DNA of 9,366 nucleotides from Actinomycetes bacterium (lineage in GTDB: Bacteria; Actinomycetota; Acidimicrobiia; Acidimicrobiales; Microtrichaceae), in assembly GCA_023389745.1 (NCBI GenBank), contig JAEWED010000208.1:1-9366 (forward strand), written 5' to 3'. The notes below the pieces were generated by a model that was not told where the DNA came from, searched no databases, and saw nothing but the letters and a program-made list of their open reading frames with translations. Positions within the stretch are counted from its first letter, which is position 1, and each line of letters opens with the position of its first letter. Made by a program: the position numbers and the translations under genes. Below are positions 1 through 6,335 of the stretch, in pieces.

Positions 1-614
1 GCGCGGGCCCGGTCGATGCCGGCCAGCCGCGCCGAGGGGTCCGCGGCGCCGACGAGCACGTAGTCCCCGACGAACTCGGCCCGGAGCTCACCGTCGGAGT
101 CGACCAGCCACGGCAGCGCCAGCCGGCGCGGCACCCGCACGACCTCGGGTGTCTCGAGCGTGCCGAACACGCGGTCCCAGACCAGGGTGCTGACGCCGTG
201 GTTCGACTTCGGGTGCCCGAAGTGGTGGTGGAAGTGGTGCAGACGGAGCCAGCGCGAGTAGCGCCCGGTCGGCGGACGCAGGTGTGCGGCGGCGTGCACG
301 TACTCGTAGAAGAAGTAGCCGAGCGCCCACCCGATCGCGACGCCGAAGCCGGCGACGGGTCCGAGCAGCCACCAGGTCAGCGGCAGCCAGGCGCCGAACC
401 CGACGAGCAGCATGCCGGCCCAGCTCAGGATGTGGGTCACCGAGAAGTGCCACGCCGAGTGCACGTGGTGCTCCAGGTGCTCGCGGCTCATGATCCCCTT
501 GCCGTCGAGTGCGTGCATCGCGAAGCGGTGCAGCACGTACTCGCCCAAGGTCCACAGCGCTGCGCCGACGGCGAGCGCGGCGACGAACGTCGCGACGGAT
601 CCGATGGTGTTCAT
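1..614 (-). CDS. Sterol desaturase / fatty acid hydroxylase family membrane protein (3' end outside window)
   Basis: The first 204 residues are visible and the frame stays open to the left edge. The sequence shows the histidine clusters of membrane di-iron hydroxylases: H29-x4-H34, H46-x2-H49-H50, H107-x3-H111 and the run H126 H127 F H129 H130 H131. Hydrophobic stretches lie near residues 5-25, 62-86 and 88-104. In this family the histidines hold two irons that use O2 to hydroxylate or desaturate a lipid, sterol or carotenoid in the membrane; the substrate cannot be read here. The ATG overlaps the TGA of the TetR gene (ATGA), and a strong ribosome site (GGGGGAGG, 7 nt before the ATG, within 622-629) precedes it. 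It should be co-transcribed and translationally coupled with the regulator. Family assignment is firm; substrate is unknown. Carotenoid hydroxylase (CrtZ-like) is a possible alternative. Confidence 0.88.
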   Translation of the reverse strand, partial: MNTIGSVATFVAALAVGAALWTLGEYVLHRFAMHALDGKGIMSREHLEHHVHSAWHFSVTHILSWAGMLLVGFGAWLPLTWWLLGPVAGFGVAIGWALGYFFYEYVHAAAHLRPPTGRYSRWLRLHHFHHHFGHPKSNHGVSTLVWDRVFGTLETPEVVRVPRRLALPWLVDSDGELRAEFVGDYVLVGAADPSARLAGIDRAR

Positions 615-1399
615 CGAGTGACCTCCCCCTTCTCGATGGCGTCGCCGCCGACGGCGGTCCGGTCGAGCTCGATGGCTCGTGCTCGGGCCGATCGGCTGCG
701 CTCGGGCTCGGCACCCCAGCCGCGCAGCAGCGTGGCGGTGATCTCGGTGCCGAGCGCGGCACCGGTCGACGGCGCGCCGGTGGTGAGCCCGTCGATCATC
801 AGGGCGCCGTTGAGGGCGACCACCCAGGCGAACGTGCGCAGCAGGTCGCCGTCGATGGGGGAGCCCACCGGGTCGTCGGCCGGCGGCGCGGTCTCGAGCG
901 CACCGGCCGCGGCCGCCTCGGCGAGCAACCGGCGTGGCAGGTCGAGCACACCCATCGCGGCCGGCACGACCGCCGCCGCGTCACCGGCCTCTTCGACGCC
1001 GGGGGTGACGAGCAACTGCTGCTGCAGGCGGAACTCGCGAGGGTGGCGCTGTGGCGCCGCGACGAACAGGTCCGAGTACGCCCAGAGCAGCGTGAGCGCG
1101 TCCAGCCGGGCGTCGTCGCCGTCCAGCTGATCCCGCCAGGCTGCGAGCGAGGTCGTACCCACCGCGGCCAGGGTGGCCAGTGCGCGCTGCTGCAGCGCCG
1201 CCAGCAGCGCGCTGCGCGACGGGAAGTACGTGTAGAGCGACGCAGGGGCGTAGTCGGCCGCCTCGGCGAGGGCGGTCATGGTCACGCCGTCGACGCCGTC
1301 GCGCTCGACCAGGTCGGCGGCCAGGTCGAGCAGGCGAGACCGGCGTTCCTCACGCTTGCGGGTGCGCCGATCCGTCGGTGCCACGTTTTCCGAAGGCAT
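611..1399 (-). CDS. TetR/AcrR family transcriptional regulator
   Basis: The 262-residue protein has a basic N-terminus (residues 11-22) and then a TetR DNA-binding domain. The helix-turn-helix spans about residues 38-65, with the typical ending S-L-Y-T-Y-F-P-S-R-S-A-L. The rest is a helical ligand-binding and dimer domain with no clear ligand signature, and the C-terminal tail (about 232-262) is charged. It is the first gene of a pair with the hydroxylase, overlapping it by four bases, so it probably controls that enzyme. An 11-bp inverted repeat lies over its -10 box and first codons, which points to autorepression. There is no ribosome site before the ATG at 1399, but the -10 box TACGTT ends 7 nt upstream, so the mRNA probably starts at the A of the ATG. 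GTG at codon 6 is an alternative start. The family is clear; the ligand is unknown. Confidence 0.9.
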   Translation of the reverse strand: MPSENVAPTDRRTRKREERRSRLLDLAADLVERDGVDGVTMTALAEAADYAPASLYTYFPSRSALLAALQQRALATLAAVGTTSLAAWRDQLDGDDARLDALTLLWAYSDLFVAAPQRHPREFRLQQQLLVTPGVEEAGDAAAVVPAAMGVLDLPRRLLAEAAAAGALETAPPADDPVGSPIDGDLLRTFAWVVALNGALMIDGLTTGAPSTGAALGTEITATLLRGWGAEPERSRSARARAIELDRTAVGGDAIEKGEVTR

Positions 1400-1411
1400 A
1401 TCGGAAAACGT
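1383..1411. promoter_or_regulatory. TetR operator: 11-bp perfect inverted repeat over the start codon
   Basis: The arms ACGTTTTCCGA (1383-1393) and TCGGAAAACGT (1401-1411) are exact reverse complements around a 7-bp spacer. The site covers the -10 box, the predicted transcription start and the first codons of the TetR gene. TetR dimers usually bind inverted repeats next to their own gene, so autorepression by blocking RNA polymerase is the likely role. The binding itself is inferred. Confidence 0.72.
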
Positions 1412-1435
1412 AACGACGACGGGTCAGACGGTCAA
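1407..1435 (-). promoter_or_regulatory. Promoter of the TetR-hydroxylase operon (leaderless)
   Basis: Read on the minus strand: a -35 box TTGACC (1435-1430), a 17-bp spacer and a -10 box TACGTT (1412-1407, fits TAnnnT). Seven bases then separate it from the ATG at 1399, so transcription should begin at or one base before the start codon. The lack of any ribosome site agrees with this. Confidence 0.6.
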
Positions 1436-1472
1436 GGGGGTGCTGCGTGGGACCGGGGCGTGGGTCCGGGCC

Positions 1473-2039
1473 TCAGGCGTCGTCGGCGACGACCACCCGG
1501 GCGCCAGGCGGCCAGTGCTCGGTCACCGAGACGCCCACGCCGCCGGGTGTCTCGGCGCCGTACCGGGCCATCTCGGCCTCGATGTCGAGGGGCCTCGGTC
1601 GGATGTCGCCGCTGTCGACCTGGGCTCGTACGTCGTCGGTGATCAGCGCGGCGGGGACCAGCCACGACACCTCGAACTCGATGCCGTCGGGATCCCGGGC
1701 GTACAGCGCCTTGGTCGTGAGGTGGTCCGAGGCGCCGACCAGCGCGCCACGTTCGGCGAGCAGGCCGGCGATCCGCTGCAGCTCGGCGAGCGTGTCGACC
1801 TCCCACGCCAGGTGGTAGAGCCCGACCGTCGAGCGGCCCGCCGAGGACGGGCCGGCACCGGATCCGATCTGGAACACGCCCAGGTCGTGGTCGTTGGTCG
1901 ACGCGGGCGCCTGGAAGAAGGCCGCCTGACCGGGCATCCAGATGAGGGTGCGGAAGTCGAGCACCTGCTCGTAGAAGTCGCGGGTGGCCTGGACGTCGCG
2001 CACGTAGCGCACGGCGTGGTTGAGGCGGGTGACGGGCAT
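1473..2039 (-). CDS. VOC family protein (glyoxalase / extradiol dioxygenase fold)
   Basis: The 188-residue protein opens with the VOC pattern L-N-H-A-V-R-Y-V-R-D, continues with a D-F-Y-E motif (21-24) and has a second module with L-Y-H-L-A-W-E-V (74-81) and D-P-D-G-I-E-F-E-V (116-124). His8, His76 and Glu123 match the usual 2-His-1-Glu metal site, so a metal-dependent dioxygenase, isomerase or lyase is possible. The family also holds non-catalytic resistance proteins. Residues 125-188 form a C-terminal tail beyond a minimal two-module VOC domain. A good ribosome site (GGAGG, 7 nt before the ATG) supports the start at 2039. The gene is divergent from MarR, and its promoter and probable transcription start lie under two MarR-like operators, so repression by the neighbouring MarR protein is likely. 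Ring cleavage of a catechol-like compound is only a guess. Confidence 0.85.
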   Translation of the reverse strand: MPVTRLNHAVRYVRDVQATRDFYEQVLDFRTLIWMPGQAAFFQAPASTNDHDLGVFQIGSGAGPSSAGRSTVGLYHLAWEVDTLAELQRIAGLLAERGALVGASDHLTTKALYARDPDGIEFEVSWLVPAALITDDVRAQVDSGDIRPRPLDIEAEMARYGAETPGGVGVSVTEHWPPGARVVVADDA

Positions 2040-2083
2040 GATGGGCCTCCGGACGAGCTCGGACCTCGGGTGTTCGAGCAGGT

Positions 2084-2099
2084 AGTTGAACCTTCAACT
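2084..2099. promoter_or_regulatory. MarR operator 1 (AGTTGAA-CC-TTCAACT)
   Basis: This is a perfect palindrome with 7-bp arms and a 2-bp centre. It shares the core TTGAAC-N-TTCAA with the second site 31 bp away. It covers the predicted transcription start of the VOC gene. Inference: a binding site of the adjacent MarR protein. Confidence 0.65.
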
Positions 2100-2100
2100 C

Positions 2101-2128
2101 ACACTAACACGGGTACTTGAACGTTCAA
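2101..2128 (-). promoter_or_regulatory. Promoter of the VOC gene
   Basis: On the minus strand a -35 box TTGAAC (2128-2123) is followed by a 16-bp spacer and a -10 box TAGTGT (2106-2101, fits TAnnnT). The start of transcription is expected near 2094, giving a leader of about 55 nt with a normal ribosome site. The -35 box is half of one MarR palindrome, and the predicted start lies inside the other, so both sites would block this promoter. Confidence 0.5.
2117..2128. promoter_or_regulatory. MarR operator 2 (TTGAACGTTCAA)
   Basis: This is a perfect 12-bp palindrome. It differs from the core of operator 1 by one base, and the centres (2091.5 and 2122.5) are 31 bp apart, close to three turns of DNA. 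It overlaps the VOC -35 box and sits just upstream of the MarR -10 box, so one protein could control both divergent genes. Confidence 0.68.
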
Positions 2129-2135
2129 TCCCGAG

Positions 2136-2141
2136 TACGGT
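2136..2141 (+). promoter_or_regulatory. -10 box of the MarR-hydrolase operon (probably leaderless)
   Basis: TACGGT fits TAnnnT and ends 7 nt before the ATG at 2149, the same distance as in the TetR gene. No ribosome site precedes that ATG, which supports a leaderless mRNA. No good -35 box is seen at 16-18 bp; operator 2 occupies the region just upstream. Confidence 0.42.
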
Positions 2142-2148
2142 CGTGTCC

Positions 2149-2615
2149 ATGGCCGCCGACTGGTTGGACGACGAGGAGCAGCGGGCGTGGCGAGCGTTCC
2201 TGCTGACCTCGCAGCTGCTCGACCAGGCCCTCGACCGGCAGCTCCAGCGCGACGCCGGCATGCCGCACGCCTACTACTCGGTGCTCGTCACACTGTCCGA
2301 GGCCCCCGACCGATCACTGCGCATGAGCGAGCTCGCCCGTCGACTGCGGTACTCGCAGAGCCGCCTGACGCACGCGGTGTCGTCCATGGAGCGCAGCGGC
2401 TGGGTCCGCCGAGCCGTGTGTCCGAGCGACCGAAGGGGGCAGATCGCGTGCCTGACCGACGAGGGTCTCGAGGCGCTCGCTGCGGCGGCGCCCGGTCACG
2501 TGCGTGAGGTGCGTGCGAGGGTCTTCGACCGTCTGAGCGCCACGCAGGTCCGCCAGCTCCGTCGGATCTGCGAGACGCTGGCCGACGGACTCGACCCCGA
2601 GCAGCAGGAGCCCTC

Positions 2616-2619
<4 letters not shown>
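2149..2619 (+). CDS. MarR family transcriptional regulator
   Basis: The protein is 156 residues, the normal MarR length. A helical dimer segment comes first (1-58), then the winged helix: helix-turn-helix at about 59-88 (M-S-E-L-A-R-R-L, then S-Q-S-R-L-T) and a wing at 91-106 with the P-S-D-R-R-G motif and L-T-D-E-G. C-terminal helices (107-150) complete the dimer domain. It probably represses both itself and the divergent VOC gene through the two palindromes in the gap. The ATG at 2149 was chosen because a -10 box sits 7 nt upstream and because an earlier ATG at 2086 lies inside operator 1. GTG at 2143 is also possible. The end overlaps the hydrolase start by four bases (GTGA), so the two are coupled. 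Cys91 and Cys101 flank the wing; a redox role cannot be judged. The effector is unknown. Confidence 0.9.
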
Positions 2620-3533
<914 letters not shown>

Positions 3534-3540
3534 CCCGTCA

Positions 3541-3571
3541 GGAGCGCGAGCTCCGGCTGCGCCCCGCGCAG
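3541..3571. other. Two short hairpins just after the hydrolase gene
   Basis: GGAGC (3541-3545) pairs with GCTCC (3550-3554) across a GCGA tetraloop, and CTGCGC (3557-3562) pairs with GCGCAG (3566-3571) across CCC. Both begin within 40 nt of the hydrolase stop. They may protect the mRNA end or help termination; neither has a U-tract. Confidence 0.4.
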
Positions 3572-3587
3572 AGCGCACACCCGCGAA

Positions 3588-3631
3588 CGGTTGGGTCCTG
3601 TGCGCGGCTGACCGCGCACAGGACCCAACCG
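3588..3631. terminator. Perfect 20-bp hairpin, probable bidirectional terminator
   Basis: The arms 3588-3607 and 3612-3631 are exact reverse complements around the loop CTGA. It lies 55 nt after the hydrolase stop and would also meet transcripts leaving the tRNA gene on the other strand. There is no U-tract, as is common for terminators in GC-rich actinobacteria. An outer 9-bp pairing (GCGCACACC 3573-3581 with GGTGTGCGC 3645-3653) could enclose it. The stem is longer and more exact than termination requires, so a repeat-element origin is possible. Confidence 0.62.
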
Positions 3632-3675
3632 ATTCCGGTTGTGCGGTGTGCGCGGTGGCCGATGCCGCCCGCTGC

Positions 3676-3712
3676 GCGACGAACCCCGGTCGAATGGGCC
3701 GGGGTTCGTCGC
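3676..3712 (-). terminator. Terminator of tRNA-Ser
   Basis: A perfect 14-bp stem pairs 3676-3689 with 3699-3712. Two more pairs (one G-U) can close the loop to five bases. It starts 11 nt beyond the encoded CCA end of the tRNA, the normal place for its terminator. No U-tract follows on either strand. Confidence 0.6.
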
Positions 3713-3721
3713 ACGTTGCAC

Positions 3722-3814
<93 letters not shown>

Positions 3815-3825
3815 AGGAACCGATC

Positions 3826-3835
3826 ACTGTACCGT
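3826..3835. promoter_or_regulatory. Back-to-back -10 boxes for tRNA-Ser and the channel gene
   Basis: On the minus strand TACAGT (3831-3826) fits the TAnnnT -10 box and lies 11 nt before the tRNA 5' end. A weak -35 box TTGGTG (3856-3851) stands at a long 19-bp spacing. On the plus strand TACCGT (3830-3835) also fits and would give a leader of about 32 nt for the channel gene, but has no good -35 box. The two boxes share the TA at 3830-3831. Confidence 0.38.
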
Positions 3836-3873
3836 CACAGGACCGGCACCCACCAAGAGCATCGCGGAGCAAC

Positions 3874-5622
3874 GTGAAGGCCCTCGTCTCCATACTCACG
3901 ACCCTGGCGAGCCCGTTCCGCCGGCGCAACGCCCGGGTCGTCGTGTGGCTCGTCGGTGCGCTCGTCGCACTGGTCGCCCTGTACTCGGTGATCTTCCACG
4001 TGATCATGGAGGACGAGGGTCAGCGCCACAGCTGGGCGACGGGCGTCTACTGGACCCTCACGGTCATGTCGACGCTCGGCTTCGGCGACATCACCTTCGA
4101 GTCCGACGCCGGGCGCATCTTCTCGGTCGTCGTGCTCGTCAGCGGCGCGCTGTTCATCCTGGTCCTGCTGCCCTTCGCGTTCATCCAGTTCCTGTTCCTG
4201 CCGTGGATGTCGGCCCGCGACGCAATGCGGGCACCCCGCAAGCTGCCGGCCGACACCGCCGACCACATCGTGTTGACCCAGCTCGGCGCCGTGACCGACG
4301 CGCTGATCCGCCGTGCGGGCCACGCGCACGTGCCCTATGTGCTGATCGTGGCCGACCTGACCGAGGCGCTGAACCTGTACGACCAGGGCTACAAGGTGAT
4401 GGTCGGCGACCTGGACGACCCGGCGACCTACAAGGCCGCTCGGATCGACGCCGCGGCGCTCGTCGCGACGAGCCAGCCCGACATGACGAACACGAACATC
4501 GTGTTCACCGTGCGCGAGATCAACTCGACGGTGCCGATCGCGGCGACCGCATCGACCCACGCGGCGGTCGACGTGCTCGAGCTGGCCGGCTGCGACACCG
4601 TGCTGCAGATGGGCGAGCTGCTCGGCCATGCCCTGGCCCGACGGGTGCTCGGCGGCGACCGTCGCTCGCACGTCGTCGGCGCGTTCGACGAGCTGCTCGT
4701 CGCCGAGGCGTCGGCCGCGGGCACCGACATCGTCGGACGTCGGCTCGTCGACGTCGATCTGCGCGGACGCTTCAACGTCACCGTCGCCGGCATCTGGCAG
4801 CGCGGCACCTTCGAGCTGCCCGGGCCCGACACCGTCGTCGACGACACCGACGTGCTCATCCTCGCGGGCTCGGCCGATCAGCTCGCCTCGTACGACGCGG
4901 CGTTCGGCGTCGAGGACCACGGCCTCGACAACCGGGTGATCGTCATCGGCGGTGGTCGGGTGGGCCGCGCCGCGGCGCGCATGTTGAACGCCGCGGGTGC
5001 CGACTGCCGGATCATCGAGGAGCAGGAGGACCGCATCCGCGACGAGCGTCTCTACGTGCGGGGCAACGCGGCGGAGATCGCCGTGTTGAACGCGGCCGGG
5101 CTCGAGGACGCCCGAGCGATCATCATCACCACCCACGACGACGACGTGAACGTGTTCCTCACGATCTACTGCCGTCGGCTGCGCCCCGACGTGCAGATCA
5201 TCGCCCGGGCGAACCTGGACCGGAACGTCGCGACGCTCAACCGGGCGGGAGCCGACGCGGTCCTGTCGTACGCGTCGCTCGGCGCGACCGCGTTCTGGAA
5301 CGTGCTCGGGCTGAACGACTCGCTCGTGCTCGCCGAGGGCCTCGACATGTTCCAGACCCCCGTCCCGCCAGCGATGGCCGGCCGGTCGCTCGCGGAGGCG
5401 GGCGTGCGCCAGCGCACCGGCTGCAACATCGTCGCCATCTCGAGCGACGCGGACGGCGCCGAGATGGTCACCACGCCGGATCCGCACGAGCCGATCCCCG
5501 CCGACTCGCAGCTGGTCGTCATCGGCGACTCCGAGGCGCAGCAGAAGTTCCTCGACGCGTACCCGGTGTTCCGCGGGCGACGGACCCGACCCCGGATCGA
5601 ACGCGTCCCGCCGAGCAGGTGA
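3874..5622 (+). CDS. Two-TM potassium channel subunit with two RCK (TrkA-N/TrkA-C) modules
   Basis: The 582-residue protein begins with a basic stretch (16-21) and TM1 (about 23-43). The pore loop follows, with selectivity filter T-L-G-F-G-D (67-72) in place of the common T-V-G-Y-G-D, and then TM2 (about 83-109). Two RCK modules fill the rest: RCK1 from about 130 to 345 and RCK2 from about 354 to 562, each a Rossmann fold plus a TrkA-C part. RCK2 has an intact nucleotide loop G359-x-G361-x-x-G364 and an acidic pair at 382-383. In RCK1 the loop is degraded, with only Gly138 kept. Such channels form tetramers in the membrane and are gated by nucleotides or ions on the RCK ring. The layout recalls GsuK-type channels with tandem RCK domains. 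The start is GTG with GGAG 4 nt upstream. The gene stands alone between tRNA-Ser and a convergent PfpI gene. Confidence 0.93.
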   Translation: MKALVSILTTLASPFRRRNARVVVWLVGALVALVALYSVIFHVIMEDEGQRHSWATGVYWTLTVMSTLGFGDITFESDAGRIFSVVVLVSGALFILVLLPFAFIQFLFLPWMSARDAMRAPRKLPADTADHIVLTQLGAVTDALIRRAGHAHVPYVLIVADLTEALNLYDQGYKVMVGDLDDPATYKAARIDAAALVATSQPDMTNTNIVFTVREINSTVPIAATASTHAAVDVLELAGCDTVLQMGELLGHALARRVLGGDRRSHVVGAFDELLVAEASAAGTDIVGRRLVDVDLRGRFNVTVAGIWQRGTFELPGPDTVVDDTDVLILAGSADQLASYDAAFGVEDHGLDNRVIVIGGGRVGRAAARMLNAAGADCRIIEEQEDRIRDERLYVRGNAAEIAVLNAAGLEDARAIIITTHDDDVNVFLTIYCRRLRPDVQIIARANLDRNVATLNRAGADAVLSYASLGATAFWNVLGLNDSLVLAEGLDMFQTPVPPAMAGRSLAEAGVRQRTGCNIVAISSDADGAEMVTTPDPHEPIPADSQLVVIGDSEAQQKFLDAYPVFRGRRTRPRIERVPPSR

Positions 5623-5649
5623 GGCAGCGCCCCGTCGGTGGCCGTCCGG

Positions 5650-6201
5650 TCAGCTCACGACGTTGACCAGCGCGTCGCAGAACGCCGGGAGGTCGTCGGG
5701 ATTCCGGCTCGACACCAGGACGTTGGGGCCGTCCTCGCAGATCGAGACCTCCTTGTCGACCCACTCGGCGCCGGCGTTGCGCAGGTCGGTCTGCAAGCTG
5801 GGCCAGCTGGTGATCGTGCGTCCGCGGACGACGTCGGCCTCGACCAGTGTCCAGGGTCCGTGGCAGATCACCGCGATCGGCTTGCCGGCCTCGGTGAAGC
5901 GCCGCACCAGCTCGACCGCAGCGTCGTCGGTGCGCAGCTGATCGGGGTTCGCGACCCCGCCGGGCAGCACCAGCGCGTCGAACTCGGCGACATCGGCGTC
6001 CGCCGTGCTCAGCTGCGCGAGGAACGTGTCGCCCCGGTCGAGGTGCTGGAAGCCGGCGACCTCGCCCTTCTCGGGAGCCACGAGCACGGCTTCGCCGCCA
6101 GCCCCTTCGATCGCCTCCCACGGCGACGTCAGCTCGACCTGCTCCACACCCTCGTTCGCGACCATCACGGCCACTCGTCGTCCTTCGAGCACTCCGGTCA
6201 T
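5650..6201 (-). CDS. DJ-1/PfpI family protein
   Basis: The 183-residue protein has the single-domain DJ-1/PfpI fold. The nucleophile motif is A-V-I-C-H-G-P-W (110-117), with Cys113 and His114. An N-terminal motif A-N-E-G-V-E-Q-V-E-L (15-24) places Glu20 where PfpI has its catalytic glutamate. L-V-L-P-G-G (77-82) is the conserved glycine turn. Relatives include PfpI, YhbO and B. subtilis general stress proteins, with reported protease, deglycase or stress roles that are debated; I call only the family. The ATG at 6201 is favoured because GGAGGT (6216-6211) stands 9 nt upstream and the fold begins right there; an earlier in-frame ATG at 6345 would add 48 residues with no domain character. Its 3' end faces the channel gene 27 bp away, with no terminator visible between them. 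Confidence 0.9.
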   Translation of the reverse strand: MTGVLEGRRVAVMVANEGVEQVELTSPWEAIEGAGGEAVLVAPEKGEVAGFQHLDRGDTFLAQLSTADADVAEFDALVLPGGVANPDQLRTDDAAVELVRRFTEAGKPIAVICHGPWTLVEADVVRGRTITSWPSLQTDLRNAGAEWVDKEVSICEDGPNVLVSSRNPDDLPAFCDALVNVVS

Positions 6202-6222
6202 GTGCGTCGCACCTCCGTCGAG

Positions 6223-6241
6223 GGCCGTCCCGGCGACGGCC
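6223..6241. other. Small hairpin in the PfpI leader
   Basis: GGCCGTC (6223-6229) and GACGGCC (6235-6241) form a perfect 7-bp stem with a 5-nt loop, ending 6 nt before the PfpI ribosome site. It could affect translation, but such stems are frequent in GC-rich DNA. Confidence 0.25.
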
Positions 6242-6323
6242 GCGCAGGGTGCGGTACCCGGTCCCTGCATCGGCCACACCGGCCAACTCGGGCACGACGG
6301 GCGACTCTCTCTTGACGGTCCGA

Positions 6324-6329
6324 TAGGTT
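6324..6329 (+). promoter_or_regulatory. Possible -10 box of the sensor phosphatase gene
   Basis: TAGGTT fits TAnnnT and ends 6 nt before the ATC at 6336, the same layout as the two leaderless genes in this window. No -35 box is found at 16-18 bp; TTGACG (6312-6317) is far too close. TTGACG could instead serve a weak -10 near 6335-6340. Confidence 0.3.
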
Positions 6330-6335
6330 GCCCCC

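Noticed and set aside
88..762. Overlapping open frames on both strands at the left edge (88-762 minus; 198-1130 and 509-1642 plus)
   Set aside because: They are shadows of the hydroxylase and TetR genes, with Arg/Pro/Ala-rich products and no recognisable domain.
1450..1467. GGACC/GGTCC hairpin after the VOC gene as a terminator
   Set aside because: Only five pairs with an 8-nt loop and no U-tract; likely by chance at this GC content. Read-through from VOC into the TetR gene remains possible.
2086..2148. Earlier ATG for the MarR gene, adding 21 residues
   Set aside because: It starts inside operator 1 and upstream of operator 2 and the -10 box; the added residues do not resemble a MarR N-terminus.
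5623..5649. Terminator between the convergent channel and PfpI genes
   Set aside because: The 27-bp gap holds no convincing inverted repeat.
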